Origin: Rhynchosporium graminicola
Taxonomy: Eukaryota > Ascomycota > Leotiomycetes > Helotiales > Ploettnerulaceae
Length of the DNA stretch: 64,000 bases
Direction: 5' to 3'
Assembly (NCBI GenBank): GCA_900074885.1
Contig: FJUW01000032.1
Span: forward strand, 248,001 to 312,000
The translations under genes were made by a program, and so were the position numbers. The notes beneath the pieces were generated by a model. The model was given only the letters and a program-made list of their open reading frames with translations. It was not told the DNA's origin and searched no databases. Positions 10,050-20,975 of this stretch are shown in pieces (position 1 is the first letter of the stretch; the number at the start of each line of letters is the position of its first letter).

Positions 10050-12824
10050 ATGTCAAGCAGATTTGCCTTTCCCAATGTGCACGATCCACAAATGCACAGA
10101 GAGGATATCCTCACCCTCTCAAGAACAACCTCGCAGCAGCAAACCAGAACCCTCGGAAGTGCAAATGCGAATGGATCTCCAGCCTCTCCAATGACCAGAC
10201 AGTTGCCTCCCGCGGCCAGGGACAGCTCTCATTTAACACAGCGTCGTAATGTTGTGTTTGCAGATCCTCTAGCTTTCAGGTAGGTAATGCAACCTTCGAA
10301 GGTCTCTTCAATTGACAGTAATAGGTATCTTGAGGATGACCCTCTAGCAGTAATCATAGAACGCCGAGGGATGATCGTAGGCTACGAATTATACCTCGTC
10401 GAACAATGGGCTTGTTCGAGAACACACCCTACCTTTATCATAGCGACATACACAGGCGATCCGAACCATGTTGCTTGGGTAGGTGTATTGGGTCTGCCAG
10501 CCGATGAGGACACTTGGAGTCCAAAGATACGGGTATACTTCAAAGCTGTCGCTCAATTCCATGCTCGTCCGAAAGATACGCCCAAAGGAATGCTTATGGT
10601 CACGAATCTCAGCAGCTTCCCTTCAGCACTTACTGTTATACCGGTTCCAGATGGAGATATTACAAAGCATAGGGGGGATTTTGTAGTCAACGAAAATTTG
10701 AAAAGGTTAGGGTGTTCTGGGAGATCTGGGATGAGTCTGACTGCTCCGGCTGGAGCTACGCAGGCGAAGTTTTTACAGCTCTACAAGACCAGTGATCGGA
10801 TACCTCTCTATGACACTGTTCTAGAGCTGGTCAAGCTATGTCAGTTTGCCTTGACGGTATTCGGAAAGTTAGACCAGGAATATATGGACGGGATGCTGTG
10901 TGATATCACGGAGCAGGGCATCAATGATTGGTGGACTGAAATTGGTTCGGAATACTTCAACATCGAACCCACGGATGGCATACTGGGCCCTACAACTGTG
11001 GCAGCTTTGCTAGGAATGCTTATGGGAGCTCGCAATCGTCTCAACTGGTATGGGGCACCGGTGTCGAAGGATACATTCGATTTTCATGGCTTAAAACGTG
11101 GGGTGGCTTATTTCCAAAAGTCACAGAAGATGGAGAGGACGAAGCAGCTGGACCGGTACACACTTGATCGTTTGCATAGAGTTACTGCAAAAGCCGCTGC
11201 GGGAGAAGGATGGGCGGTGCCAAAAGCTGTTAAGTCGACTGTTGTTGAGTTGAGTGGAAAGGGTGGTGAGATGGTGATGGGGATGGTGGGAAGGGATAAA
11301 CCTGGAATCGGAGATATTGAGACGCTTGATTACGACCGATTCGTGAGTTTATTACATGGTGAAAGAGCGAAGTGGCTCTGGTACGGGAAGCCGAAGAGAA
11401 ATGGCGGAACTGAACAGTTTGGGGGTCTTGGGGACAATGATGTAGGTCATCTGATGTTTCAGAGAGATGACCAGGGCGGCTATATTTGGTCACACACTAA
11501 AGCCGAACCTACATCGGTCGAGGAAGAATCAAGGAAAAGGGAAGATAGTCCTCAGACTTTTTACGATAGCAAACCACTCGGATCAGCCACGAGCGTGCTC
11601 GAGAGTCCCAACGACAAGGATCTACAGTTACGGAAAACTGTATTCAAGAGCGTGACTGGAAAGATGAGCGATGCCAGGACTGGATTTGGCCGGATCAAAG
11701 ATGCCGTGGGGCTTCGAGGCCATGCCGGCAAGCCCTACAAAGATGATGTTGATGTTGGCTATTTTAATGCCAACAACAGTTCCACCACATTTGGTGGTGG
11801 GAGCAACGGAACGCCCTTGAGTCCCGTGATGATCGGGAAAGCTTTTACTTGGAAGGATACGCCAGCTCAATATCAAAATGGGTCTCCAAAAGTCAAAGTA
11901 CTATCCTCTGGCGTTTTGATACAGGAGCCAGAAGCCATGATCGAAGAGGTGCGGTCCGATGTACCTATAGTCAACATTCCAGAAGAAGACCAAAACGCGG
12001 AAGCTGAAGCGAAATGGGCCGAACAAGTCAGAGAGATTCGCCGAGATGTAATCGCCAACGATCTTTCTGTAGCGGGATCAGTGTACGATGACAGGGATCT
12101 CGAAGGTCCTCTACTTGAAGCCTTACGCGAGCCAAACAACTTCCAAGTCCTCCTCCATCGACGCCACAGCTTCTCAGGCTCCTTCCCGATCACGCCCAAG
12201 ATCCATAACGAAGCATGGTGGCCTCGCCAAATGTCCTTCACCGATGCCGAAGATGCCATCCTAGGCTGGGAACCGATAGGAACCCTCACCGACGACGGCG
12301 AAGTCGCTGATACCTGGTCCGCTCTCCACAAACAAGAACTCCTCTCATCAGATTACAAAAATTTATTCGAGAAAATCACCGATCTCCAAGACTCCACCCG
12401 CCCCTGGGTATCTCAAAAAGTCTTTGACATCGAAACCCTCGACGAACAAGCTTCCTCCGACCAAGAGCAGTTCCAAACACTGTACTACGAGCTCACGGAT
12501 CGATACCAAGCTGTAAAACAATCTTCTCAAGATGTTCTTGGTGAAGAACGGGCGCATGTTATGGAAGCGGTTAAGGAAATTGAGGTTCTTGGTGCGAAGT
12601 TGGAGTATGAGATTAATGCGCTCGTGAGTAAGGTGCAGGATGTGGAGGATGGGGTGTTGCAGTATGAGAGGCAGGTTGATGATCTGGAGGGCAGGGCGAA
12701 TGAGTTGGAGAAGCAGCTCAGTACAGAGAGCTGGCCTCACTGGTTGGTGAGGACTATAACCGGCATCGGCACGGGGCCGAACATCACGGCGCCGAGACGA
12801 CAGATTACGGAACAGCCGCAATGA
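10050..12824 (+). CDS. STB6-like protein with C-terminal coiled coil
   Basis: Exon 1 (10050-10279) and exon 2 (10325-12824) are joined across a 45-nt intron (donor GTAGGT, acceptor AATAG), giving 909 residues; the junction reads FADPLAFR-YLEDDPLAV. The conserved N-terminal half (about residues 75-400: LAVIIERRGMIVGYELYLVEQWACSR, then a Trp-rich block with the GILGPTTVAALLGML segment) matches the domain shared by fungal homologues of yeast Stb2/Stb6, proteins that bind the Sin3 histone-deacetylase scaffold. The middle is charged, probably disordered and rich in Ser, Asp and Glu. A long coiled coil runs from about residue 780 to 880 (SDQEQFQTLYYELTDRYQAV...LEKQL). A role linked to Sin3-type repression is inferred from yeast only. 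Confidence 0.75.
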
Positions 12825-13228
12825 TTACATATGGAGAGCGGAACAGGCATAATATATTGTACAGGATATAGGCATTTAAGCATTGGGGGTATGTAGCGGG
12901 CGTTAGAGATACCCTATGAAGCATTTAGCATGCGATCATGACAGAATCAACCAGATTGGAGTTATTAAGTGGATATCAGCATTTCCTTGTCATACAAGTT
13001 CTATAATACAAATTTTACCTTCTATGACATTTCTTCATGCCATCGAGAGTCCGAGTGTAGTCTTCCTCCCTTAATGAGATGGATAGAGCAAACGAAGCAG
13101 CTCCTCGCAACATGCATCAATAATACAGCATCGTCTGAAAGGTCATGATCTCCGGCAATATCGTCACATTTCCTTCTTCTCATGCCATCTCATACCCACC
13201 ATCTCCTCTCTTTCATCAAATCGACTCT
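12825..13228. other. Convergent 3' region
   Basis: About 400 bp between the convergent ends of the STB6-like gene and TIM10; presumably the two 3' UTRs. No other feature seen. Confidence 0.5.
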
Positions 13229-13615
13229 CTACATCCCACCAAATCCCATGCCACTACCACCACCACCAGCACCCTTAGCCTGTGCCTCCGCCTGCAACAG
13301 CTCCGAGATCTTCATCTGCACATCGAAGAACTTACTCGCGCAGCGATCGATACAGACGCCTTCTCCCTTGTTGATCTCGCCCTCACGGTATTCTTTCGGT
13401 ATGCATTTCTTCATGCAAGCTTGTTGGAGTCTGTTTGAGTGTTAGCTTGGACCTTGCAATTGAGGATGAGGAAAGGGAGGAGGGAGAAGAGGAGTAGGGG
13501 AGAGGGAGGAAACGTACTTGTTGAACATATCGGTCACTAAATCCATCTCCTGCTCTGCGGCAGCAATCTTCTCTGCCGATGAAGGCTGTGGGCGACCGAG
13601 TCCGAACATTGACAT
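13229..13615 (-). CDS. TIM10: TIM10, small Tim chaperone of the mitochondrial intermembrane space
   Basis: Exon 1 (13615-13518) and exon 2 (13430-13229) are joined across an 87-nt intron (donor GTACGT, acceptor AACAG), giving 99 residues. The twin CX3C motif is intact: CMKKC and, 16 residues later, CIDRC. It sits in the characteristic context [19 protein letters not shown]. These cysteines form the two intramolecular disulfides of small Tims, imported through Mia40. Tim9-Tim10 complexes escort hydrophobic carrier precursors across the intermembrane space to TIM22. The C-terminal tail is Gly/Met-rich, as in other ascomycete Tim10s. An upstream in-frame extension to 13723 is not family-like and is rejected as N-terminus. 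Confidence 0.95.
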
Positions 13616-14131
13616 GATTGCGATCTGATGTGTAAGGTTGGAGTTGTGACTTGTTTTTGTCGTCGTTGCGCTGAGGAATGGAATTGGGTTTGGAAGATGG
13701 GGATTCAAGGCTGATGTTGACAATGCTTAGCTCGTCCAAAAATTGGAAGCTCCATCCCATGGTGGATCATCAGCAGCTTGCTGAAGCGGGCACTAGCGGA
13801 ACCCCTTGCGCATAAATTGTTTTCGCGTCCGATTAAAATCCTTCCTTTTCGACAACAGCTTGGAGCAATTGCTTCAAGCCTCCATAATTACCGTAAGTGT
13901 TGTCCATTTCTTCACATTTCTAAAAACATGTGTACGAGTGTATGTGTGTGTATGAGAGGAATTCAATGATGATTTCAATATAACATTAGAACCGTTGCGA
14001 CTGACACCTTTCGCGGTGGTTGATCTCACATCGATCCGTTGTCTGATAGAATATCCCTCATTGGCACACACTGCACTTACATCTCAAGTACAGTGTATCT
14101 CGAACAGCCTGCTAATGTGCGCAAGGGACAG
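13616..14131. promoter_or_regulatory. Divergent promoter region between TIM10 and mitochondrial LysRS
   Basis: About 500 bp separating two nuclear genes for mitochondrial proteins transcribed away from each other. An in-frame upstream ATG for the synthetase lies at 14039, which would add 31 residues. No clear core-promoter element seen. Confidence 0.5.
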
Positions 14132-16232
14132 ATGACTACAAATAACGGTTTGCGGTTCTTGAGGCCGTACCTGCAGCAGGATCTGCCTGCCTTGAGACGC
14201 ACTGCATATCTGCGATTTTTCTCCTCTTCGCAATCATGCCGTGGATCGGTGAGCAAATCGCGAAGGGCAGAGAAGTCTGTATATAAACCGTTTTTGCCAA
14301 AACATCCACACAGCAGTGATGTGGAAAAGCGATTAGAAGAGCTAGAGCTTGCGAAGTCGTTGGACTGGCCACGGATACAGCAGAGCGAGCACGCGATGAC
14401 TCTGTTGGAGTTCAAGAAATATAGTAATACGATACAGCCGGGACAGTCTACGAGTGATCTGGTGGTGCTACGAGGTATGCTAGGATGATACCTTATGGAT
14501 TATTTGTCTGGGATAGCGCGGGCGCTGATGTGTATGTAGGTCGAGTACGGTCTTGCCGTGTATCTAGTTCAAAACTCGTCTTCATTGATATCATACAAGA
14601 AGGCAGTGCTATTCAAGTTGTGCTTGATCATTCGCGCGTGGATCATGTTGACAAGGTTGATACTAAGAAGGAATTTCGAGCGTTCTACCACTTGATTAAG
14701 AGAGGAGACACCATCTGTATGCCACAACCTCCCTTGCCATCCATCTCCCATCGTAATCCCCTCTTACTAACCTTGGGACCGAAGCTGTATACGGACATCC
14801 TTACGTTTCTCAACGAGGCGAACTGTCCATTCGTGCCCTCAATATTCCCAAACTCCTCTCTCCATCCCTAGCCAGTCTCCCCCGCACGCTCGAGGACCGC
14901 GAGACTCGCATTCGCAACCGTCACGTAGACATGCTCGTCAATCCCAGTGTCTTTCAAACCCTCCGCCTCCGCTCGCACATTATACAAAGCATGCGAGACT
15001 TCCTGCTAAAAGACAACTTCTTCGAAGTTCAAACACCACTCATTTCCGACAAAGCAGGCGGTGCGATCGCGAAACCTTTCACGACCGTCGCTACGGAGTT
15101 TTCTGAGAAACAACTCGCCCTGAGAATTGCGCCGGAAATATGGCTGAAAAGACTTGTTATAGGTGGTATGGATCGAGTTTTTGAGATTGGTCCTGCATTT
15201 CGTAATGAGGGTTTAGATGCTACGCACAACCCGGAGTTCACGACTTGTGAATTCTACCGCTCATTTACGGAACTTGAGGAATTGATGAGCATGACTGAAG
15301 CAATGCTCACCACCATAGCGGCTCGGGTCACCGAATTGCGCAACGCAACACTCTTTGACCTCCCGGAAAGCATACCTTTAAATACCTTCACCACGCCTTT
15401 CAAACGCCTCGAATTTATACCCACAATTGAAGCAGCGATGAACACAAAATTGCCAGAGCTCTCCTCCCCAAACGCAGAGGAAGAACTAAAAGCCCTCTTC
15501 AAACACCACTCCCTCCCTCTGCCTCAAATAACCACCCTCCCGCGCCTCCTCGACAAGCTATCCTCCGTCTACATTGAGCCCTCCTGCCTCGCTCCAACGT
15601 TCATAACGCACCATCCATCCTGCATGGCACCGCTCTCAAAATCCTTCCTCTGCCCAAAGACCTCCCAACTGGTTTCTGCTCGCGCGGAACTCTTTGTTGA
15701 AAAAAAAGAGATAGCGAATATGTACGAAGAGGAAAACTCACCGCTGGAGCAGAGAGAGAAATTCGTGCAGCAGTTGAAGTGGAAGGATCACGAGAATACA
15801 GCTGGTATTGACGAGAGTTATCTCGAGGCTTTGGAATACGGCTTACCGCCAACAGGGGGGTGGGGAGCAGGCGTTGACAGGATCGTGATGATGTTCAGTG
15901 GCGCGAAACGCATTAGCGACGTTCTAAGCTTTGGCAGCTTGAGGAACGTGGTTAATCTGGGTAGAGAGGGGAGTTTAAAGAAGGTGGCTGTGGAGGGGAA
16001 GGAAGAGAGCTTATTGACGCGAGAAGAGAAGTTGGAGATTTGGAGAAAAAAGTTTAGAGAGGAGGCGAAGGCGCAGAGTGAGCGGGATATGGAGTGTATG
16101 ATTAAGAAGGCGGCGGAGATGGGAATTGATCTTGATCCAGGTGGTGCGGGACTCGGCGGAATGCATGAAAATAGGGGGATCTTTACGCAGTTTTTGGCTG
16201 TGGATGAGGGGAAGGGAAAGGGAGCGAAGTGA
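14132..16232 (+). CDS. MSK1: Lysyl-tRNA synthetase, mitochondrial (class IIb)
   Basis: Exons 14132-14474, 14540-14716 and 14785-16232 join to 655 residues. Both introns (65 and 68 nt) have GTATGY donors; the second has a TTACTAACC branch point. The enzyme charges tRNA-Lys with lysine. Visible parts: a basic Arg/Ser/Phe-rich N-terminus (LRFLRPYLQQ..RFFSSSQS) typical of a mitochondrial targeting peptide; an OB-fold anticodon-binding domain at about residues 110-215, with LRGRVRS at its start; motif 1 near 240-260; motif 2 near 305-325 (GPAFRNEGLDATHNPEF); and motif 3 near 525-540 (GLPPTGGWGAGVDRIVMMF). GDTISVYGHPY across the second junction confirms the splice. A poorly conserved insert lies around residues 385-445. 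Cytosolic LysRS lacks this leader. Confidence 0.93.
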
Positions 16233-18511
16233 TGGTATAGTAATGGGAGTGTTTGTAAGATGGACATGGTTTTGTAAGATGAAATGCAGGATTGTAATAT
16301 ATGTTTAACTGGATGTATAGATCATTACATAGCTAAGCACTGTTTACTTATCGTCTTGCCATTGCCAATTTTGCACTCCTTCCAGCGCTTTTTCTCAATG
16401 ATCTCGCCATACAATATCGCTTTTTGTCTAACATTGCTTTCTTCAGCGATAGAGGTCGTCAACCGTCATCTGCAAGCGATCCTTAGCTTGATAAGCAGCC
16501 TTAACAACAGGAAGATACCTCCCAAGCAAAGAAAGCCCAGGCTGAAAACACCATCATTTCAATATTCAGAAGCTGAGTACTGTAGTTTAGCAATTCCCTT
16601 TCCCTTCTGTGATGGGCCGTCATTCAAGTTACTACGCTAGATACGCATCTCGCATCACAGCACATACGTCAACTCTGTCCCCATGGATGGGATATTCTCA
16701 GTTCTCGAATCGTCCAGGACAACCGCTTCAAAACCGTCAAGTCAAGTTTGCGACTCATGTTTGCGACTTACTATGGCTTGGTGACCCAATTTTCTTTACG
16801 ATGATTACAACTCGTTTCTTCAGCTCCTCAACCCTTTCATGCAAAAGGAAGGGGAGATCGTGGCTGGTTGATTTGACATGCTAGCTGAGCCGCTGGGATG
16901 AGAACCGCTGATTAAGGATCTTTTAAATGCTATAAACCCGCTAGATAAATCCTTTTTCTGGTATAAGCGTGAGTTTCTGATTTTTCAAAATTTGCTTCAT
17001 TTTATATGACAGCGACATTCCGATAGAGAAAATGGGGAAAGACAAGACTACGCCAGGAGGACAGCGAGATCAGAGTCCCTACCTCCGAAATCAGGCTTTC
17101 AGCAAAGTCACCAAGCTCATCCAGGATAACCTTGATCTAGTTGGGATCAGCTGTTGAGGGTCGTGAGTTATTTAGTCATCGTGGAGGTGGATGTTTTGGG
17201 TGACCGTGAGGATTAAGATGAGTTATTGCTCGTGCTAATCTTGAACATCTGGCCTGGGAATCAAGCGATAGTATACACGTGGCCGCTTTGGAAGGTATGG
17301 AACAAATGATACCCTGTACGGAGGCTTGGAAACCGTGAATGACCTTCTATGTCGTAAACTCATCTTCATGCAACTATTTCGCCTTCACCCACCTGCTCAC
17401 AAGTCTTCTCAGATATACATGATATATCATTTCCAGAACCGATTAGGTATTCCCCTGTGCTTTCGAGTGAGATCTCTATCTTTAGTCCACTGAGTCGGCT
17501 ATCTCGCCCTCTCTTTCCAAAGGAAATTGGATACCGCAGTTTGTTCGCTGCTCCAGTCATTCGGTTCGCTACGTCTTTCGTGGAGTGTAGAAAAACTTTG
17601 GGTTTGAGTGAAGGAGTATTGGAGATTCTGGATGCATTGGTGTTTCTCATGCAGAGTATCACAGAGCATTTCCTTAAGCTGGGATTGGCAGATGTGCAGA
17701 CGGAGAAGATATGGATTACTGCTGCTTTTGAGTACACTCAGCTTCTCTCGAGATCTAGGAGGACGTATTTTGATGAGGGTAGCTAGATTGAGGAGTCTCA
17801 TAGGGCTATGTGAACGCATCCTCTCCTGTCCCTCCTCACGCCCAACCACCTCCCCAACCACTCCTGAATCCACCCCGCTTTTCGATTCTATATAGTAATA
17901 TCCATCTCGTACGTAGGACTGTACCTGGATAAACATCTCAGGGATCTTTCTCTGGATCTTACTAACAGTTACGCCGTGTATTAAAGAGACCATCACTGCG
18001 GGAAATGGTTCAGGAAACAGATGGCTTGTACGGGAATGATTGTGAGTATGAATGACCTAAATTTGGGGACGGGTTGATTGAGGGCTTTGGATAGTTGAAG
18101 ACTGGATTGTTCGCGAAGGCGTTAGGGGAGTTTGGGGGGACGGATGAGGTTGGAGTCAAGTTGAATGAAGTCAGTATTAATTAAGCGAGCTTGTATAGCT
18201 CTTGTGCTAGAACACAAGCTTATCATGGAATTTGAAGAAATTCTTTCTGCCCTGGAGATGTAAGTCCTTCTCTCAAAATCGTGTCGTTTCCTACTCATCA
18301 ACACCTCCAATACGTCCCTAGGTTCCCTGTATCCAGTCCTACTGCTCGTTCACGCTGGGCCAAGCATGACAACCTGATCAATAGTACAAGTAGTTACACC
18401 ACCCCTCGTTACAGCCCTTGGAGTTGTCATCGAGTATCTGGTAGACGACCGATAGTTCTCCGGAGCCCTTCTCACGTTAGCATTCACTACCCTCTTCGCG
18501 CAAGAATTGAG
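16233..18511. other. Long intergenic region with one possible gene relic
   Basis: About 2.3 kb. The only part resembling protein-coding DNA is the plus-strand frame at 17436-17786 (listed separately). A 42-codon frame starting MGKDKTTPGGQRDQ lies near 17030. I found no consistent exon chain joining these. Confidence 0.4.
17436..17786 (+). pseudogene. Possible exon or relic, unrecognised
   Basis: An open plus-strand frame without its own ATG at the 5' end, helical in character (VIRFATSFVECRKTLGLSEG, then EILDALVFLMQSITEHFLKL). It vaguely resembles helical N-terminal regions of fungal STAND/NACHT-type proteins, but I would not assign it. It could be one exon of a broken gene; the minus strand also has an overlapping 165-codon frame, so coding strand is not certain. 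Confidence 0.2.
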
Positions 18512-19447
18512 TTACCTTGTACACCAAGCAGTTTGAGTCGTTTGCACCTCCTACAACATTTCTTCATTAGTTTCGACAAGTTCATGATACGAATGATGGC
18601 CTGAGAAGAAGGTGAGGAACGTCGAATCAAACGTACCATAACCACATTATGCCACGTCAAACTTCCAAAATCCCAAGTCACGCCATTGAGCTCAATAGCA
18701 AGTACTGCCTGGTTGAAATTCTTAAATCCCACCCGAAATGCATCTCTCGTTCTTGATGCACCCTCGCTCATAGTCGTAATCCAGTTCACGCCAGTGGGGA
18801 CGCGGGTGTTGGAGATTGAGACTCTGGATCCTACTGGAGCCTGATGATTTGTAAGTTGAGGGGTTTTGCATCGCTGAAAGAGAGGAAGAGGAGAAACTGA
18901 CGGAGAATCCTGAGCCCCATGGGAGCTTCGGGTTGCTATTCGAAGTTGGTTAGTTCAATCATAGCACCCTATTGGTGTTTCATAAAATATTATAGCCATC
19001 ACAAGTGGTCGTATCAGAGGGGAGGAATCTACGAACCTACAACACCAACCATTACCGATATACCAAGACCCCTTCCTCCCATCCAAAACCTGCTGATAAA
19101 CACCAGTGTTACCGGCATCTTGTAGTCCAGGCCAGATATAGTAAGTCCCTGCTCGTCTGATGGGCGGAACTGTCATGTCCATCGAGAACTGCAGAACAGG
19201 ATTCAAGTTAACAAATCGGCTTTTGGATTGTCATTGAGGGGAGAGGGAAGAGGGAAGAGCGAACCCTTAGTAAAGGTGCAGGTGCGTGCCACCTCACAAA
19301 GTACCTGCGTTGAGTCTCTGTATCAGCGCAATTTCATTACTATAGCTTGGAGGTGCTAGAGGCGGGGTGAGAATAGTACCATCCAGTAGCATCGACATTC
19401 TGGAGAGACACGGCAACCACGAGGAGGATAGAGGTGAGGAACTTCAT
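18512..19447 (-). CDS. Small secreted protein, 188 residues, 5 exons
   Basis: Exons 19447-19341, 19219-19037, 18935-18902, 18840-18637 and 18550-18512 join in frame to 188 residues ending in TAA. Introns are 121, 101, 61 and 86 nt with GT...AG ends. The N-terminus MKFLTSILLVVAVSLQNVDA is a clear signal peptide. The mature part has aromatic blocks (TYYIWPGLQ, GNGWCCSNPKLPWGSGFS, VNWITTM, NQAVLAIELNGVTWDFG) and few cysteines (CC and one near the C-terminus). I recall similar fungal secreted proteins with a YxxWPGLQ motif but cannot name a characterised family; a beta-sandwich wall or surface protein is a guess. Exon phases and protein continuity support the model; the 34-nt exon 3 and 39-nt exon 5 need transcript support. 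Confidence 0.6.
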
Positions 19448-20975
19448 TTCGACTGGACCGACAGTGGAAACGTAAAATACGCTTTCCAATTGTGAAGTTC
19501 TGTGAAAGACAACGACGATGATATCTGAGGGTATCACACATTTATACCATACATCTCTATAGTCCCCCACTCTAGCCAGCGTCCCCAAAGCATATCTCCA
19601 ATCCGATCACATCTCCTATCATACCGCTTCCTCGCAGTTCGTGGGCATATACTTTTTCCCTCACCTTCTTCTTCATCCGCCTAGGAAACCGTGCAATTTA
19701 CTTTTGACTTTTGCAACGAAGTCAAAGCACTGACTATAACTATCTGTACCTCCGTACTGTCTCTTTTAGGGAATCTATATTACATTTATAAACTCAAATA
19801 ACCGCCAGTAACCTGGCAATCTGTATTGTCACTCTCTTTGTAGGCACTATAATATTGATAGTTGCTAATCTCTAAGTGAGAACCTGAAGGTAGCTGAGCA
19901 TAAGAGAAGAGCCCTTTTTCGGTAGCAAATCTGAAATCGCATGATTTATTAATCCCATGTAACATTGTCAATAATAAAAAGGCTACTTCTTACTACATAA
20001 TTTGTCTTTTACATAAAACCCAATATTATTTCTTCTTCAACTTGGGATAGCTATTTTCCCCACAAAGTCTTTTTTTCATGTAGGCAATTCCATCTTTTAT
20101 ACTTTGATCATGTGAGTACTATCTACCATATCAGATTAGGCCAACACAATTGACTGACTGTTCAAACCATACCTGGAGAAACCAACTGTCAAGTTACAGT
20201 ACTTTCCATCTCGTGTAAGATGGTAATGAGACAATTACGCGATTTACAATTGTGGACAGATTCAGGATCCGTAATCGCCAACCCCGCTGTACAGTGTTCA
20301 TCTGACGCACTCAAATTGCATTGATGGATGAATTTTCAAGAACGAGGTGTTTTTGTGGGGTCGCATTTAGCCGAGAGTTACTGCTGTTGCTGTTCAAGTG
20401 CCGGACAGGGATACCTATGCAATGCCCGGTTAGGAAGAGGGTATACAGAGCTCCGAATAAGAGAAAGGCTAGTTAGAAAGTAGCCGTGGAGCGATCGTGA
20501 TGTAACTCTATGTATTTATACAGATGATACTTGCCGCTGGTGTTGCTGTATTGTGTGACTGTATCTGCTGCGGGAAAGAGCTTTAGTAATTCACAGAAAG
20601 CTGCACTTCCTCGAGCTCCAACGAATGTAAGCTCGCGTTATCAAAGGAGACTTTGGAAGAGCAAGGAGATCGAAAGGAAAAGGACGCAAAGAAAAGTATC
20701 GGGGATACAATTTTGTATTGCTCTAAAGGACTCCAGATCGCTAATGTAAAATGACCTTGCCCATATGAAAATCAAAATACCTTACCTAAGAGCTAACGCC
20801 GTAGCTATGCCTGATATGCCATACCATATTATCCATTCGCGTACACCATTTTGGTCGCTCAAAATCTGCAGACAACGCCAGTCCATAATCAGTAATCATT
20901 ACCTTTAATCGCCATATCCCATGCTTCGCCTGGAAAACAACGCCGCTGTGAGAAGTAACCTCAAAACCAAGCTCT
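19448..20975. other. Intergenic region
   Basis: About 1.5 kb between the secreted-protein start and the RAD50 stop. The stretch 19720-20120 is AT-richer than its surroundings but does not show the CA/TG loss of the RIP block. No gene recognised; short open frames look random. Confidence 0.4.

Noticed and set aside
13616..13723. N-terminal extension of TIM10.
   Set aside because: Ser/Pro/Thr-rich leader unlike small Tims, which need no cleaved presequence.
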